From positions 124,001 through 188,000 of the forward strand of contig UAVY01000011.1 in the NCBI GenBank assembly GCA_900446925.1: DNA of 64,000 nt, written 5' to 3'. This document shows positions 37,197 to 49,151 of the stretch, one piece after another. The DNA comes from Citrobacter koseri (GTDB lineage: Bacteria > Pseudomonadota > Gammaproteobacteria > Enterobacterales > Enterobacteriaceae). Below the pieces are notes generated by a model. That model worked only from the letters and a program-made list of their open reading frames with translations, had not been told where the DNA came from and searched no databases. Every line of letters starts with the position of its first letter. Within the stretch, counting starts at the first letter, position 1. The translations under genes and the position numbers were made by a program.

Positions 37197-40100
37197 CTAA
37201 TCTTCATCCTCTGGGTTAGGTTCGATAACGACAGAGAATTTCCCATCCTCACGTTCCTTGAAATCTCTGATGATGCGTACTGCTTGCAGATGCTGAAGAA
37301 TTGATATCACGCGCTCCCTGTTTGCAACAGCAATTGTCGCTCGGGTTCGATTAAGGAATATATTTTTCAATTCATCTTCACCTAAATGATGACAAAGCCC
37401 GGCCAGTTGATGTTTATTGAGACCTGTCACAATAAATCGCGTAAACAGCATGCCCTTGAATTCTTCATTACTAGTGCTGTTAAACACCTGCAGCAGGACA
37501 TCATTTGGGAAATTAAGGTCAGCGATATCAGACACAATGAAATAATCAATAAATAGCGACACCAGGTCCGCTCTTTCTTGCACAGTAAAGGGGGCGTAAG
37601 TCATGACTTTTGTGAACATGGCTTTAAAGAAGCGCGCATCTTTTTCTTTTCTTAGATAGAACTCGGGCTGCTCCAAAAATTCACTTTTATACTGACTGAA
37701 CCAATAGACGAAGGCATCACTGATTTTCTCATCCAGATCCGCGTATTGAGCCGCAATTTTTTCATACACATCCGCGTCGAGAGGCAGTTTCAACATAGCT
37801 ATCAATGTGCAGAAATTACGGGCGCTGAGGTGCTCATCAATTTCCCGCATGTTAATCTCAATCGGTGCAACCAGGTTCTGATAAGTCCACTCGTCTAGGT
37901 CATCATTACAGATAATTTTCATGTACAGCAGGTCATAGCGGTCGCCATCATAGACTTCTAGGGGGGACTGACCTAATGCAGCCACATGCTTTGTCACATA
38001 CGCCGTCAGTATCGCCATGTTGCAGTCTTCACAGATATAGTCTATAAGCGCGCCCCATCCCGGCACGACGCGGTCATAACGGTAAAACAGGTCGTGATAG
38101 GAGATCGTTAGCTGGTCTTCGGTAAATTCTTCTTTAGCCGATATCCCGGACAGATCAGCAAACGAGAAGGTCATTTTTCTGACGATATTGCCTTTGGAAC
38201 CATCGCTTAGGGAGGTGCGGGTCAGGACGTAGCGGATACATTCGGCATCCTCAGCAGAGGAGATAAACACATCCCTTACGAATGTATCGATGTTTTGACT
38301 GAAGTAATCAGAAACCGCATTGAGTTTATGCTCATAGGCGAGCGTCCAAGGTTTCCTTTCCGCCTCTTCAGGCGTTATGTTTTCAATAAGACACGAAACG
38401 GCAATGCCAACATTGTGCCGAGTTAACTGATAAAGACTGTTTTGTGCAATAAATTGCAGGCAATACCGCTCCGTTAGCGTCATTGGTTCGAACAGCTCGT
38501 CATAACATGCCTCCGCCTGTTGTACGTGACGCATGAACTCTTCCTGATTCTCCTCGGTGAGCTGAGAGATGATACGGCAGCCCAGCGAATGAATAAGCTG
38601 GCGGTATTGCGATTTATCTAGCGCATGTTCAGGCGATACGCAGGCTATCATACTTATAGCAATATCATTGGTGAATTTTTCACCAGGCTGGCCTGCGAGA
38701 ACGGCAACCATTCTGTCAAGATAACCATTTTTTTGCAGTGCAGTAACGATTAACTTATCGAAGGTCTCGGGTTTGCCAAATCTGCTATAAAGCTCAGAAA
38801 AAAACAGCAAGGATATGTTCATCAGACTTGCTGAATAGCGAAGTGATCATACCAGCCAGATGTTCATCCTCGTTATCAATCAGATGTGTCACCAGTTGAT
38901 GATGAAGCGCTCCATCCGGCATAAATACGGTTATGTTCAACCAGTTCGCTGGTGACTCTGTTCTCATCATCGATAAAATATTCACCGTTTGAGGTTGCGT
39001 AGCTCAGATCCTGACCAACGGCTTTCAGGAAGTCGTTATCATTTACGGTCATCGATCCTTCATGGAAAATAGAGCGGTAGGCCATGAAGTCTTGCATCAC
39101 CAGACCATCAGACAGCAGCAGATACAAGGCGTCTAACCCGCCATTGCGCATATCGGTACGCAAAGCATGGAGCTGCTGCTCAGAGACGAAGTCATGACCC
39201 TCCATCGCCTCAAGATACCCCTGAGCAATATCTTCAAATTTTTCACGCCCCGATGATTAGCGTGAGTTCTCGCAGCGAAAGGGCATTTTTTAATTTTATT
39301 GACTCTTTAAGTTTCTTTATTTTTATCTGCAGCTCACTAAAAGCCGAGTTTTTATCTTTACCCATTTTTGTTTTTCGTTTCAGGTATTCTTCTTTTAGTT
39401 GTTCTCTTAATGCCCTATCAAAAAGTGAGAGTGAATATCTCTGATGACTAACAAAGTAGCCTATATATAAATTTTCCTTTTGCGATAAAAATTCTAAAAA
39501 ACCATTTTCATCATCAATTAAAGCAAAAGTTGTTAGGGGGTAAAAATTACTATATCCATTCCCCGTACCAAAATGAATGCCATCCCAGAGTATTTTTGGA
39601 ATATATCGACAAACTATTTCCTCTCTAATGCCCCTATGATCATACATAGGTTCATGATTAAGATGTTCTATTTCGGACTGTAAAAGATCCAGTTTTTGTT
39701 TCCAGAGAATCGAAATGATTACGGTGAAGTTTGCGAGTGCGATAGTCGCGAATAAATGAATATAAAACCCCTGTTTTCTTATCGGTAAGAAAATAGTCTA
39801 AGGCGTAGATATTTTTATAAAAAACCAGCGACAACAGTTTGATTTTATCATTTCCGTTATCAACGATATTGCTGAATACATGGTATTCATTGACCAAATT
39901 TTGCAGGCTGCGCATATCATTTATATATGCCGAAATGTCTTTCAGATATTTATCATTATGCGTATCGAACGACATTTTCCTCTTTAATAGAGTAAACGCA
40001 TTTCTGCTATCCATAAATGGAATAACGGGAAGAATGAAATCAAAGAATTTAGTTCTGGCATCAGCACCAAGGAACAGGTCGTCTCTTACCGCATAAACAA

Positions 40101-41040
40101 ACCTGACTGGATTGCCATCAACAATATTGTTATTAACTATTTTGTTAATTTCACGCAACTTAACGAAAATCTCAGGCGTTCCTAGCCTGTCAAGATCTTC
40201 AAAGATAACCACTTTATATTCCAACTTGGTAAAAAAATACACAATCTCGTCAAGGCAGTTATTCAGTAAAGATGGCGTCTCTTGGTCGCTTGCTTCAACA
40301 TCCCCGCTTAAAAGGGCGATCTTGCTCAACTTAAGTTTCTTATCAAAAATACCGATTCGTGATGCACTGGCAGTTATAAAGTATAGCGCCGTAAAAGCCA
40401 GCAAAACTAATATAATGCTTTTTATAATATAGTGTTCATTAAATACCTCGGCCCAAGTTAGTGGAAGGCTTAGAAACTCTGCAATTGTTTTAAAATAGAT
40501 AATAAATGCGGCAGCCGCGATGGGCGCAATGACTTTAAGTAAGGCCCGATAGGTTCCTCTGACATAGTGGGGGCCTCTATCGATTATTCTGTCTATCCTT
40601 GAGTCGGGAAGTTTCTCTCTATTCTCTTTATAAAGAATTTGTTGCAGGATACTGAATTCAACCTCCTGATGAGTTGGGCTGACGGTTGTTTCATTTTCCG
40701 TCATATCGAATCCGGCAAGTGATACATTGATGTACTTATCATCGCAGTGATATTTCATAAATGATGAAATAACCGTACTTTTCCCTGCTCCGTAGCTACC
40801 TGTAATGGCAATGTTTCTCACATCTTTCTGCAACAAAGCGTATTTCAGGGCAATGAAATACTCTCGCATACTGGCATCATTGATAGTTTTCGGCGCTAAG
40901 GTGTCATAGCGGTCATCTAACTCTCCTTCCGTCAGACTCAGCCCCAGCTCTGCACGCTGTAGCTGATCTTTTGCCTGGCGCTTAACCAGCCATGCTTCCG
41001 TCTTCCTGCACAGACCTATTGCCCAGCTCAACACGCTCAT
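37197..41040 (-). CDS. Giant YobI/KAP-like P-loop NTPase with membrane segments (frameshifts)
   Basis: One gene of about 1,280 codons broken at roughly 39715, 39655, 39245, 38925 and 38825. The pieces abut in order with no gaps. N-terminal P-loop domain: Walker A ITGSYGAGKSTVISSF (about residue 85) and Walker B VVIFEDLDRLGTPEIF. Between them are two hydrophobic stretches (LKVIAPIAAAAFIIYF; IILVLLAFTALYFIT), as in KAP-family NTPases whose P-loop domain is interrupted by membrane helices. The C-terminal 850 residues are helical with no recognised motif. This resembles proteins annotated YobI-like P-loop NTPase, some in defence islands. Membrane-anchored sensor/effector function is inference. 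AT-rich relative to the core. Confidence 0.75.
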
Positions 41041-41663
41041 TCAGCGACTCCATTTTGCCAATACCCGATTACGATAAGAGTAAATTCCAACTGTGTTTAG
41101 TGACGCCCAGAATAATCCTGATGGTTATATCGTAGCGTTTTAACACGATGAAAACATACTCTTTTTTGAGTTACTCATGCGAATTCACATTTGGCATGTA
41201 TGAGAAGGCATCACTGGGGATCATGACACGGCCTTAGCCACATACTTTCTGGCAAACATAGCAGGAACAGCTACAAGTTACCCTTTGCATCTTCGAGTTC
41301 AGATAAAGAACACACCGCTGTACCACACCTGATTTGGCTCCGTCATTGTGAACTGGTACCAAGTAACACAGCATAGTAACGCGCTCCTAAGTCGAAGCGC
41401 TTGTACATGTTGTTGGCAATATGCTGGAGCTTACCCACAATTTGCCACTGTCCGGTCCAGCATTAATGCTCCGCTACGGCTAGGCTGCAACTGTAAGTAT
41501 CTTGGAAAACGAGCTATTCATTTTAAGAGAAATCAGCAAGCATAACTTCCGCTCTTCGCTCATAGCGGCCAATCAGGTCAGGTATATGTCATAGGTGCGT
41601 CAGGTCAAATTTGATTTGAAAACAGAGTTACAGGGGCAATGAGCCCCTTTCGTTATCAAATAA
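41041..41663. other. Non-coding interval, 620 bp
   Basis: No ORF with credible start signals or family match. The longest plus-strand frame (41348-41545) is cysteine-rich and unconvincing. It holds the promoter of the NTPase gene and possibly decayed sequence. Confidence 0.5.
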
Positions 41664-42345
41664 TCAAACTATAAGCTGACTTGTACCGAAGTTACGATAA
41701 CCATCATGGAAATCTTTACTGTACTCTTTTGCCATGTAAGCAACCCGCAGCAGGAAGTCGTAATAATCGGGACTTAACGTTAACGCATCCTGCCGGGTGA
41801 ACCAGGCACTGTGATTCTCAGGGAATTCAACCCGACTGGCATAGTAAGGATATTCTAGACCAATCGCACTGCACCATGCTTTCTGTATCCGGGTCCCCAT
41901 ATTATCAGCGTCAGGCTTACTATAATCGCCCAGATAACCGTAAACGTCTTTGTTGAACAGCAGAACCAGATGGTAGTGAGGGCGTTCCCCGGTTACACGC
42001 TCTCTTGCCCAGATATACCCGAATGGTGAAGGCTTACCAGCCCGACCTGAACGTTTGTGTTCTTCCCGTAGCTGGCTTTTCAGGGATTCTATAGCCCGAG
42101 TAATGGCTTTCTCATCATCTTTCTGAAAACATATCGGCATATCTGGCTCTCCAGACACATGGGACTGAGCAAACCGAAAATCAGCCCGTAACGTGAATAT
42201 CCGGTCATGTTTCTCTGAAAAGTTAAATATGACATCGAGCGTTCTACGGAGCATATGCCATGATATCGAAGAGTCATATTTCTCTTTTGCTTCCTGTTGC
42301 AGGGGCCTTAAATTCTTTTTCAGTTAATCTGTAAGGTGATTTCAT
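41664..42345 (-). CDS. yfjJ: YfjJ/YagK-type (inovirus Gp2-like) protein (frameshift)
   Basis: CP4-island protein of the YagK/YfjJ family, distantly like inovirus Gp2 replication proteins. Motifs are IFTLRADFRFAQSHVSG, RERVTGERPHYHLVLLFNKD (the PHYHLVL histidine pair) and the C-terminal GTSQLIV. One indel near 42285 separates the N-terminal MKSPYRLTEKEFKAP from the rest; joined length is about 225 aa. It follows yfjI on the same strand, as in CP4-57. Function unproven. Confidence 0.8.
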
Positions 42346-42649
42346 AATATGAGTTCACTGGGGTAATGGGTAGCCGATAGCTACCCAGGTTATTGTGGGG
42401 ATGGTTTAAGCTGTGGTTACGGTACCCTATTGCAGTAGGATCACCTTAATTCACTGGTGTGTATTATGCTGTTTTATATACTTATTCTTGGTTGACATAG
42501 GTATGTATGGAAGACGGACATATATTACATATACCGGACTTACCAGGTGCCTAATACAACTGATTAGTGATAAGGGAAGCCGCTGCACACCTGGTCAGGA
42601 CAAATGCATAACCAGTTGATATTTAACACTAATTACTCTGAAGTTATAC

Positions 42650-44169
42650 TTACCTAGGTAGCTTGCTTCGCGTAATTTCAGGCAATTTTTCTAATGGAAG
42701 ATTCAATCGGGCCCATAATTCATCAGGAGTGGTCTCCGAACCGACAAATTTGACACAATTTATCCCAGTAACGCTCTCTTTATACTGTTGAACCATACTA
42801 TCCTCTTCAAGTTTCTCCAGCGCAGGCATAAGCCGTTCTGAACTTCTGATTGCAGCTGGACCATATTTGATGATTTTATTTCTTTGAAAAACGAAAGAGC
42901 GATTGCTGTCAAGCTCAGCCTCAAGCCAGTTCAGTAGTTTTTCAACATCGCTGAGCTCCCTTGTTGCATCCAATTTTTGTGATGGTGTGAGTGATAAACC
43001 AGTCCGTCAGATGCAAGGCAGATAGCAGATTTTCATTTGTAATTGCTGTCGAGTCAGGGTCACAAGAAATCTGGAATACACCAGCGATTCGGAGGCTTTG
43101 CTCGATATAACGAGCACCTATATCATCATAATGATGCAGGGAACCTCCAGGCTTCATGTGTTGCTGTAAATTCGACGAAGTATTATCCAGTAGTACCTGT
43201 GCATCAGGTGTCAGGGTAAGATCTGTATATTCATCGTTATTTTCTCTACGCTCAACCCCAGCCTTCATAAGTTCCGTCATCACTGAATAAAGTTCATCCA
43301 TCGCAACTTCATCCTGTGCATAGTGCTCATTGAAGGTGCACAATTCTGTAATCTGCTCCAGATCTATCATTTAGAGTACGGGCCAGCAATCCGGTATATC
43401 TGATTTTTGATCTTTTCTGTCTGCTGCCATTGTTATATGGATAAGGTTTGCATCATCAAAAAAGATGAAAAAACATAATTTTCAATAACAAAGCTTTCCC
43501 GTGACACCCTGTTAATGGTGACTTTATCCCAACACCAGAATGTATTGAAAGGTGCTGGATCATTATACAAACCGCTCGTATATACACCTGCTGCTTCATC
43601 GTTAAAGAGTGCCTTATTTGGATATCCCAGCCCGAGTTCTTTGGCGAGAGCTTCAGATGTCGGGTTTGTTAAAATAATAAATTTCCTTATGGGTTTCTTC
43701 GGCTTTCGGCGGAGACATTCGTCAAGGTTCTTCATCGACGCGGTGGAATCTACCCGCTGGCTCAGCTCTTTTTTATAAAGCTTGTTTAATACTTTAAACT
43801 CAGCCTCCCAGAGAATAATTTTTCGTTCATATTCCTCAAGGCTCAGCACGATAAGCATCTTCAAACTCCCGCTCCAGTTGTTCAACAGGAACCTTTAGCA
43901 ATCTGAATATCCGTGACTTGCCACTGCCAGACCTTGAAAGTAGCAGCAGATATAATGCCAGAGGAGATCGCTGTTTATTGCCCAGTTGAACACAGCACAA
44001 ATCCTGACAGGCCAGTCCTAAAAAGGCTAATAACGTAACAACGATTATCTCGACAGCCACTCCAGTTATGTAGTGTAAATGCAAGGCCCAACGCCTAAAG
44101 TGGCTGGGTAGCAGCTCAAATCGCAGGTTATGCTCTTGATTATTTTTGTGTGCATTTTTTTTTGTTCAT
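42650..44169 (-). CDS. yfjI: YfjI-like DUF3987 protein (frameshifts)
   Basis: Primase/helicase-like P-loop protein typical of CP4-57 islands. Walker A-like LLLLSRSGSGKSRIFRLLKV; later TNPTSEALAKELGLGYPNKA and GVFQISCDPDSTAITNENLL, as in DUF3987 proteins. Four pieces (44169-44084, 44084-43836, 43885-43433, 43370-42650) join to about 505 aa. I put the start at 44169: AAGGATGATGCA precedes ATGAAC and removing one A from a nine-A run opens the frame. Sits after alpA. Confidence 0.8.
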
Positions 44170-44199
44170 TGCATCATCCTTTGTTTTTTTGCAAAAAAA

Positions 44200-44421
44200 T
44201 TAGACGGTTCGGGAAGCAATCCACTCGTCAATAGCAGTAGATCGCCACCCTACGGATGCAGCCCCTAACCGGACCGGTTTGGGAAACTCGGCATCGTAGT
44301 ACCTGGATTTCGGATTCAATTTCTCGTAGATACTTGAGCGTGAGATCCCCAGTATTACTGTCAACTCAGTCATGCGCAGGATGCGTAGCGATTGTGCTTT
44401 TTGTTCACTAATGTTCGACAT
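44200..44421 (-). CDS. alpA: AlpA-family regulator
   Basis: Small MerR-like helix-turn-helix protein, 73 aa. LRMTELTVILGISRSSIYEK is the HTH; FPKPVRLGAASVGW is the family signature. In CP4-57, AlpA activates excision (slpA/intA). I chose ATG 44421 with AGGAGA 7 nt before it over the GTG six bases upstream. First gene of alpA-yfjI-yfjJ; divergent from the plus-strand unit at 44521. Confidence 0.92.
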   Translation of the reverse strand: MSNISEQKAQSLRILRMTELTVILGISRSSIYEKLNPKSRYYDAEFPKPVRLGAASVGWRSTAIDEWIASRTV

Positions 44422-44520
44422 TTTCACTTCTCCTGTTGGATGTCTTTAGCTGGATTCGAACTTTCTCACACCATCTGAGATACTGTCCTCGTCAAAAAAT
44501 GGAAACCAACCGGAGGGAAA

Positions 44521-45900
44521 ATGGCGACTCATGTTTTTGCAGATATGATGCATCATCTGTACCAGGCCTTTGATTTATTCGAAAAAGGCGATAAGCGGGC
44601 GTGCTGTGCTCAGGAATGGCAACTTTTCGTACCATCAATCTTTTTTTGGCAAAACTCGTAATACTCCTGATGAGGAAAAAGCTGAGTCTGGTGATGGTGA
44701 TGGTGATGGTGATGGTGATGGTGATGGTGATATTTTTGATAGCGGCTATGATGACATCATAAAAAAAAATAGACCCCAAACAAGTTTTTGATCACTATAA
44801 AAGGCGAGCGATTTTTTTCAAATATGAGCAACTGTATAATGCGTTAATGCGTATCCCTGTTTTTTCGCATTTAGACAACAAAAAAGTAGCAGAACGATAT
44901 ATCCGTTCTGCATTGCCTCCGATTGTGGCTTTGGATATATACAACACCTTAGAACCAGATGATGAGTCACATTTCTATTATCATATCCATTGTTTTTTAA
45001 CAAGCGAACATTGCCCTTTCGAATTAGATGACGCGAGACCTATTTATAAGAGCGTACAAAAATATCTGCGAGAACTTATAAGCCATCTTCAATTTTCAAC
45101 CGAAGCCAATCTCGGCTCAATTAAGAACTTCATTTCAAACATAAAATTAGATCGTGGACAAAGCAATGCAAGTATTAAACAAAAAATAAATTTATGCCGA
45201 GCCGAGCATAAAGAAAACATGATCCCCAGAGAAGATGTCTCTGCTCACGAACATAATTTAGACATCATCGAGCGAGCCTATTTATCACTCAATCTATTAT
45301 TGGTCTTCGAACGAGAAACTTCAGCAGTAAACCCGTTATCCAGAAATTACAGATACACTGTTACTAACGGAATCAATTATAATTCTAGCTATGGCATTTT
45401 ATGTCGGTACCTCTACTCTTCAGGTTATGATGAAACACTGATTCATGACATAACACTGGCATTCTTTAAAGAGGCTATCTGGCCCATAACAATTAACATA
45501 AAAGATAGAGAGTTTTATTACATCCAACTTTTAAAGAGAATTGTTTTCAGTGCTAACACCGAATACTCCTGGCATCATTCTATCTTTTTAGATATGTCTT
45601 CATACCTTAAATCACACCGTACATTCCGATGTTCTAAAACCTTACGCAAAACTATCAAACATAATTTATTTCCTCTGCCATAACAAACTTAATGAAGCAT
45701 ATCTATTGCTTAATGACATTGATTTTAAAAATTTACCATTTGGCTATTTACCATCAGCCTTCGCGATCATAAAGCTTGCTCTAAAAATAAAGATTAAAAG
45801 GAATACAATCAGAAACAAAACATTGCTGTCACTTATAAACGGCGCAATGGTTAATCAAAGCATTACACCAGATCATATTGCATTAACTAAGGGGAAATAG
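44521..45900 (+). CDS. Unrecognised AT-rich protein with Gly-Asp repeat (frameshifts)
   Basis: Strong ribosome site (CCGGAGGGAAA) before ATGGCGACTC. Four frame segments join head to tail through indels at about 44640, 44765 (nine-A run) and 45670, giving about 458 aa. N-terminus MATHVFADMMHHLYQAFDLF, then a (Gly-Asp)7 stretch encoded by seven GGTGAT copies, then a long helical region (RAIFFKYEQLYNALMRIPVF), ending TPDHIALTKGK. No motif recognised. GC content is clearly lower than neighbours. It stands between alpA and the defence-like block and is followed by a second small gene and a strong terminator, which suggests a self-contained cargo unit. Confidence 0.6.
44690..44731 (+). repeat. Hexanucleotide repeat (GGTGAT)x7
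   Basis: Seven perfect tandem copies of GGTGAT in the coding frame, encoding Gly-Asp. A change in copy number would alter linker length without changing frame. Confidence 0.95.
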
Positions 45901-45929
45901 AAAGTCCAGTCGTTTCGTGCGCAAATAAC

Positions 45930-46364
45930 ATGATTATCATGCGTGCAATAAAAACATACAACTGTATGATAATAAAAATTAACGCCCCCGATGAGGCGGA
46001 GCCCTTTGACATTTATCCACAGGCTATATATGGTCTATTGGATGAGATAGAATGTGCATTAGATAAATTGAATCGATTGCTTAAAGAAACCGATGAGAAT
46101 ATTCAAAGCGAAGAACTTTCTGAACTTATTCTACAAAATAAAATTTTGACAGCACGCGAACTGAGTGAAAATCTGATCGGTTTTCTTGATAACTGTACAC
46201 TACATAATTGTCTTACTAGTCTGAACATTCTTATTCATTATTTGAGATATCCTAAAGAACCTATGGTAAATATTGTGATGTTTGCAGGAACAACAGATAG
46301 ATCGCAACATGTTAGAGAGAAGATATGTAAGGCATTACAACTCGCTATCAAAAAAGCTTGCTGA
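45930..46364 (+). CDS. Unrecognised small protein, second gene of AT-rich unit
   Basis: Up to 144 aa, 29 bp after the previous stop. Start uncertain: ATG at 45930, 45939 or 45966, none with a clear Shine-Dalgarno site. Predominantly helical (GLLDEIECALDKLNRLLKET), no membrane segment or signal peptide. Followed by a long palindrome/terminator, so it probably forms one transcript with the gene at 44521. Confidence 0.55.
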   Translation: MIIMRAIKTYNCMIIKINAPDEAEPFDIYPQAIYGLLDEIECALDKLNRLLKETDENIQSEELSELILQNKILTARELSENLIGFLDNCTLHNCLTSLNILIHYLRYPKEPMVNIVMFAGTTDRSQHVREKICKALQLAIKKAC

Positions 46365-46403
46365 TCTTAAGGGGGAAGGCAATGCAGGGTAAACCAGAGA
46401 CAT

Positions 46404-46464
46404 GTTCCCCCTGCTACAGCCGCTACATGTAGCGGCTGTAGCAGGGGGGAACTGGATTTTTTTT
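46404..46464 (+). terminator. Very long palindrome with T run
   Basis: A 24-bp stem with almost no loop: left arm GTTCCCCCTGCTACAGCCGC TACA, right arm its complement (46428-46452) with one extra G, centre at 46427/46428, then TGGATTTTTTTT. It looks like an unusually strong intrinsic terminator. From 46465 to 46678 I see no gene. Confidence 0.8.
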
Positions 46465-46678
46465 CAAAATTTCAGTTAATATTAATATAGATAACCAACA
46501 TTAAGAAAATCTATCTCACGCTATATTTGATCGATTAATCTGTATTAGCTCAGACCTGAGTTAATACTACTAACCCCAAATTAAGCCCATTTTAAAATCA
46601 CAATATATCGTAATGTTGCATTTAAAATCTTTGAATCTCTAAACATGCCAGACAGGCTACCAAGAATTCCCCAAGAAC

Positions 46679-48966
46679 TTACTCGTCAACATCATCGAAA
46701 ATACTCCGCCCCAATTGCAAATCTGTACTCTGGGCTTCTTCAGCTTCTAGTTCATCGTAATCCACTGCTTCGGATTGCTGAAGCTTGAGCTTATCTTTCC
46801 TAATTTCGATTTCACGAATGAATTGTTCAGATTTTTGCCATTCATCTTCATCATAAAAATCCTCACAGTACAATTCATTGTTCTCGTCACGAAATCGCTC
46901 CAAAAGGCGTGTGACATCGTAAAATGCTTCGTCTACATCGTCGTCAGTAGCCCAAGAGTCCTCTATATCTTGGATTATTTCATTCATATTAGAGTAAAAC
47001 TCGACTTTTTGGACAGAAAGTCTGGCTTCATTCTCTTCTTTTGAAAGTAAAACTCCGACAAAGTCGGCGTCAATGAAACAATCTGAATGGTTTATTGAGG
47101 CAAGAACGCTCAGTTTATCCAGCACTTTTCTTCTGAGGTCATCCCCGAGTAGACCATTTATATTCAGCCTACTCAATATTGTCAGGCTATTATCGTATCT
47201 TCTCGCAGAGCTAATTAAATCAAGCAAATATGTCTTTGCTTCGTCGCTATTGAAATAAAGCCCCAAGAAATCAGTTGAACATCTACTTGCCAAAAATGTG
47301 AGTATTGGCCTACTGATGAGGGCTCTGTTACCACTGGGATCGATGATGTTCAGAACACTGTTGAACATACTGTGCGGCACAACCAGTTTTATCCCCTCGA
47401 TCCCCATATCCCCACAACTGATTTCCTCGATTAATCTTTCCTTTGTGACTCCTGAAAGGTAGATATCGATGAGTTCTGGATTCCCCGCAACATCAGTTGC
47501 GAAAGCATCGCGAATGGTTGGATGGCGGAATTTCCAGTAGTGTTCGTCTTGTGTTTTACTTATTCTGATAAGTGAATCATCCAATGCTGACAATGCTGCT
47601 TTTTACGTCGCCAAGATTTGATTGCATGGACGTGATGATATTGGTTGTCTGAGGGTTTTCAATCCGAAGTGGGATTGGTAGTTCCCCTCCATTTGAAAAT
47701 ACAAGGGCTAATGCCGCTCTTTCAGCGGGCGCTAGTCCACCAATAATATCTGCCATGATCCCTGTAGGATTTGAGAAAAAAACCAACGACTGCAGCTTCG
47801 TTAGGCACAAGCTTATTTGTGAACTGCGGATTGGCGAATCTCCGGGCAATTTCTGGAAGAAATTTGGGTACTGATACTACCGACGGTAGAAAATTTTTTA
47901 TTGCCCTTCGAAAAGTCTTAGTCTGTTTCCCAAGCTTCAAGTGGTTGTACAGAATCATGGCCTTTTTCAGGATCGGAGAGTTTCTCAACTTCAATTGTGA
48001 CTCTACTATCTCTGAATAACTCGAATTTATTTGTATTTAAGCGATTCTGAGCTGCACGGAAGATATAGCTGCGTGAAGTGAAAATCACTCGTGCTCCCTT
48101 GTGTATAGCAGCTTTCAACTTAGGGAGCCTTTGATTCCATTCCTGGACTCGGTTAAAGTCACAATGATTAGATCCAAAAGCATCGTCAACCCAAAAAAAT
48201 TGTCCTGGATCATCTGGATTCCATTGCCTATCCAAATCTTCCGGCGAACTTAAAATCAACGTTTGCAGTCCCCACTCATCAGCCGCTGAGAGCGCTAACA
48301 AGTTAGCTATCATCGTTTTACCACTTGCTGGCTCACCTATCAGCATTACAAATCCGTAATCCCTGATAGCGTGTGCACAACGGCGGTATGCCTCTGTGGG
48401 GACGAAGCATGCAAGATCTGGAGCAATTGAATCGAGAACACTTTTCGCCTGCCTAAATGCCTGATTAGTAATTATTTGAGAAAGGTCACCAAGGCCATAT
48501 ATTCGGGGGTACCATAGCGCCTAAGACTTGGGTATAAGGATATGCTTGTGGTTTATCCATTCTGCCCCATAAATCTTTGCGAACTTTACACCAGTTTTAC
48601 GTATATCCTCTTCATCACAGCTGCTGTTTCTGCGGAAACTGAACAATTAGTGAATAGAAGGTACACATCGGCTAGCCCTTCACTCACAAGCCGCTCAATC
48701 TTAGGAAGTTCATCACTAACAACTCCCTTTGAAAGCTTCATACCTTGTTTGCTAGTGTGTTTACATTGGGTAGTAAAGCTATTACTTATGCCATCGCCGA
48801 ACCCAGTTCCAGACCAAGTGCCATAGAAAGCCCCGTCGCGACCGCCATCAACACCGTCAGAGAATATTTGAAATGTCTGCCCAAAGGTCTCTTTCAAGAT
48901 ACATGACACGAGATCCTCGAAAGCCTTCCATCCAAGTTTGTGTAGGTCGAATTGGATTGATTGCAT
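46679..48966 (-). CDS. Mrr-like nuclease fused to STAND NTPase (frameshifts)
   Basis: About 762 codons in pieces joined near 48585, 48350, 47950, 47780 and 47590. N-terminal PD-(D/E)xK domain: FEDLVSCILKETFGQTFQIF, then GVDGGRDGAF and TTQCKHTSK (D...QxK, Mrr-like). Next a linker of the type FVPTEAYRRCAHAIRDYGFV, then an NTPase with Walker A LIGEPASGKTMIANLLAL, Walker B QFFWVDDAFG and sensor RVIFTSRSYIFRAAQ, as in nSTAND3 proteins. The C-terminal 300 residues (KFRHPTIRDAFATDVAGNPE onward) are the likely sensor. Same logic as Avs-type STAND defence proteins, where target recognition activates a nuclease, but much shorter than Avs. Last gene of the minus-strand block. Confidence 0.78.
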
Positions 48967-49151
48967 TGATTTTCTTGGTATTCAGGATTGAATTAATACC
49001 TATTTTAAAGCTCATGTTGGGGATGTCTAGTGATTGCTTACAAGGACCGAGCAAGGTAATTGTGGCTACTGTGTTAGTAGCCACATTTCTGACGTAATCC
49101 ATCCCGTTAGATTTCTACTACCACTGAAAAATCATACACATGCCGATTCTC

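Noticed and set aside
41348..41545. Plus-strand ORF of 65 codons
   Set aside because: Unusual cysteine-rich composition, no ribosome site, no match.
44690..44731. CRISPR-like array
   Set aside because: Simple hexanucleotide repeat without spacers; no cas genes anywhere in the window.
44521..46364. Retron
   Set aside because: No reverse transcriptase motif (YxDD) in either protein.
46679..48966. Canonical Avs (AVAST) protein
   Set aside because: Nuclease plus STAND logic fits, but the length of about 760 residues is half of Avs proteins and the NTPase resembles nSTAND3.
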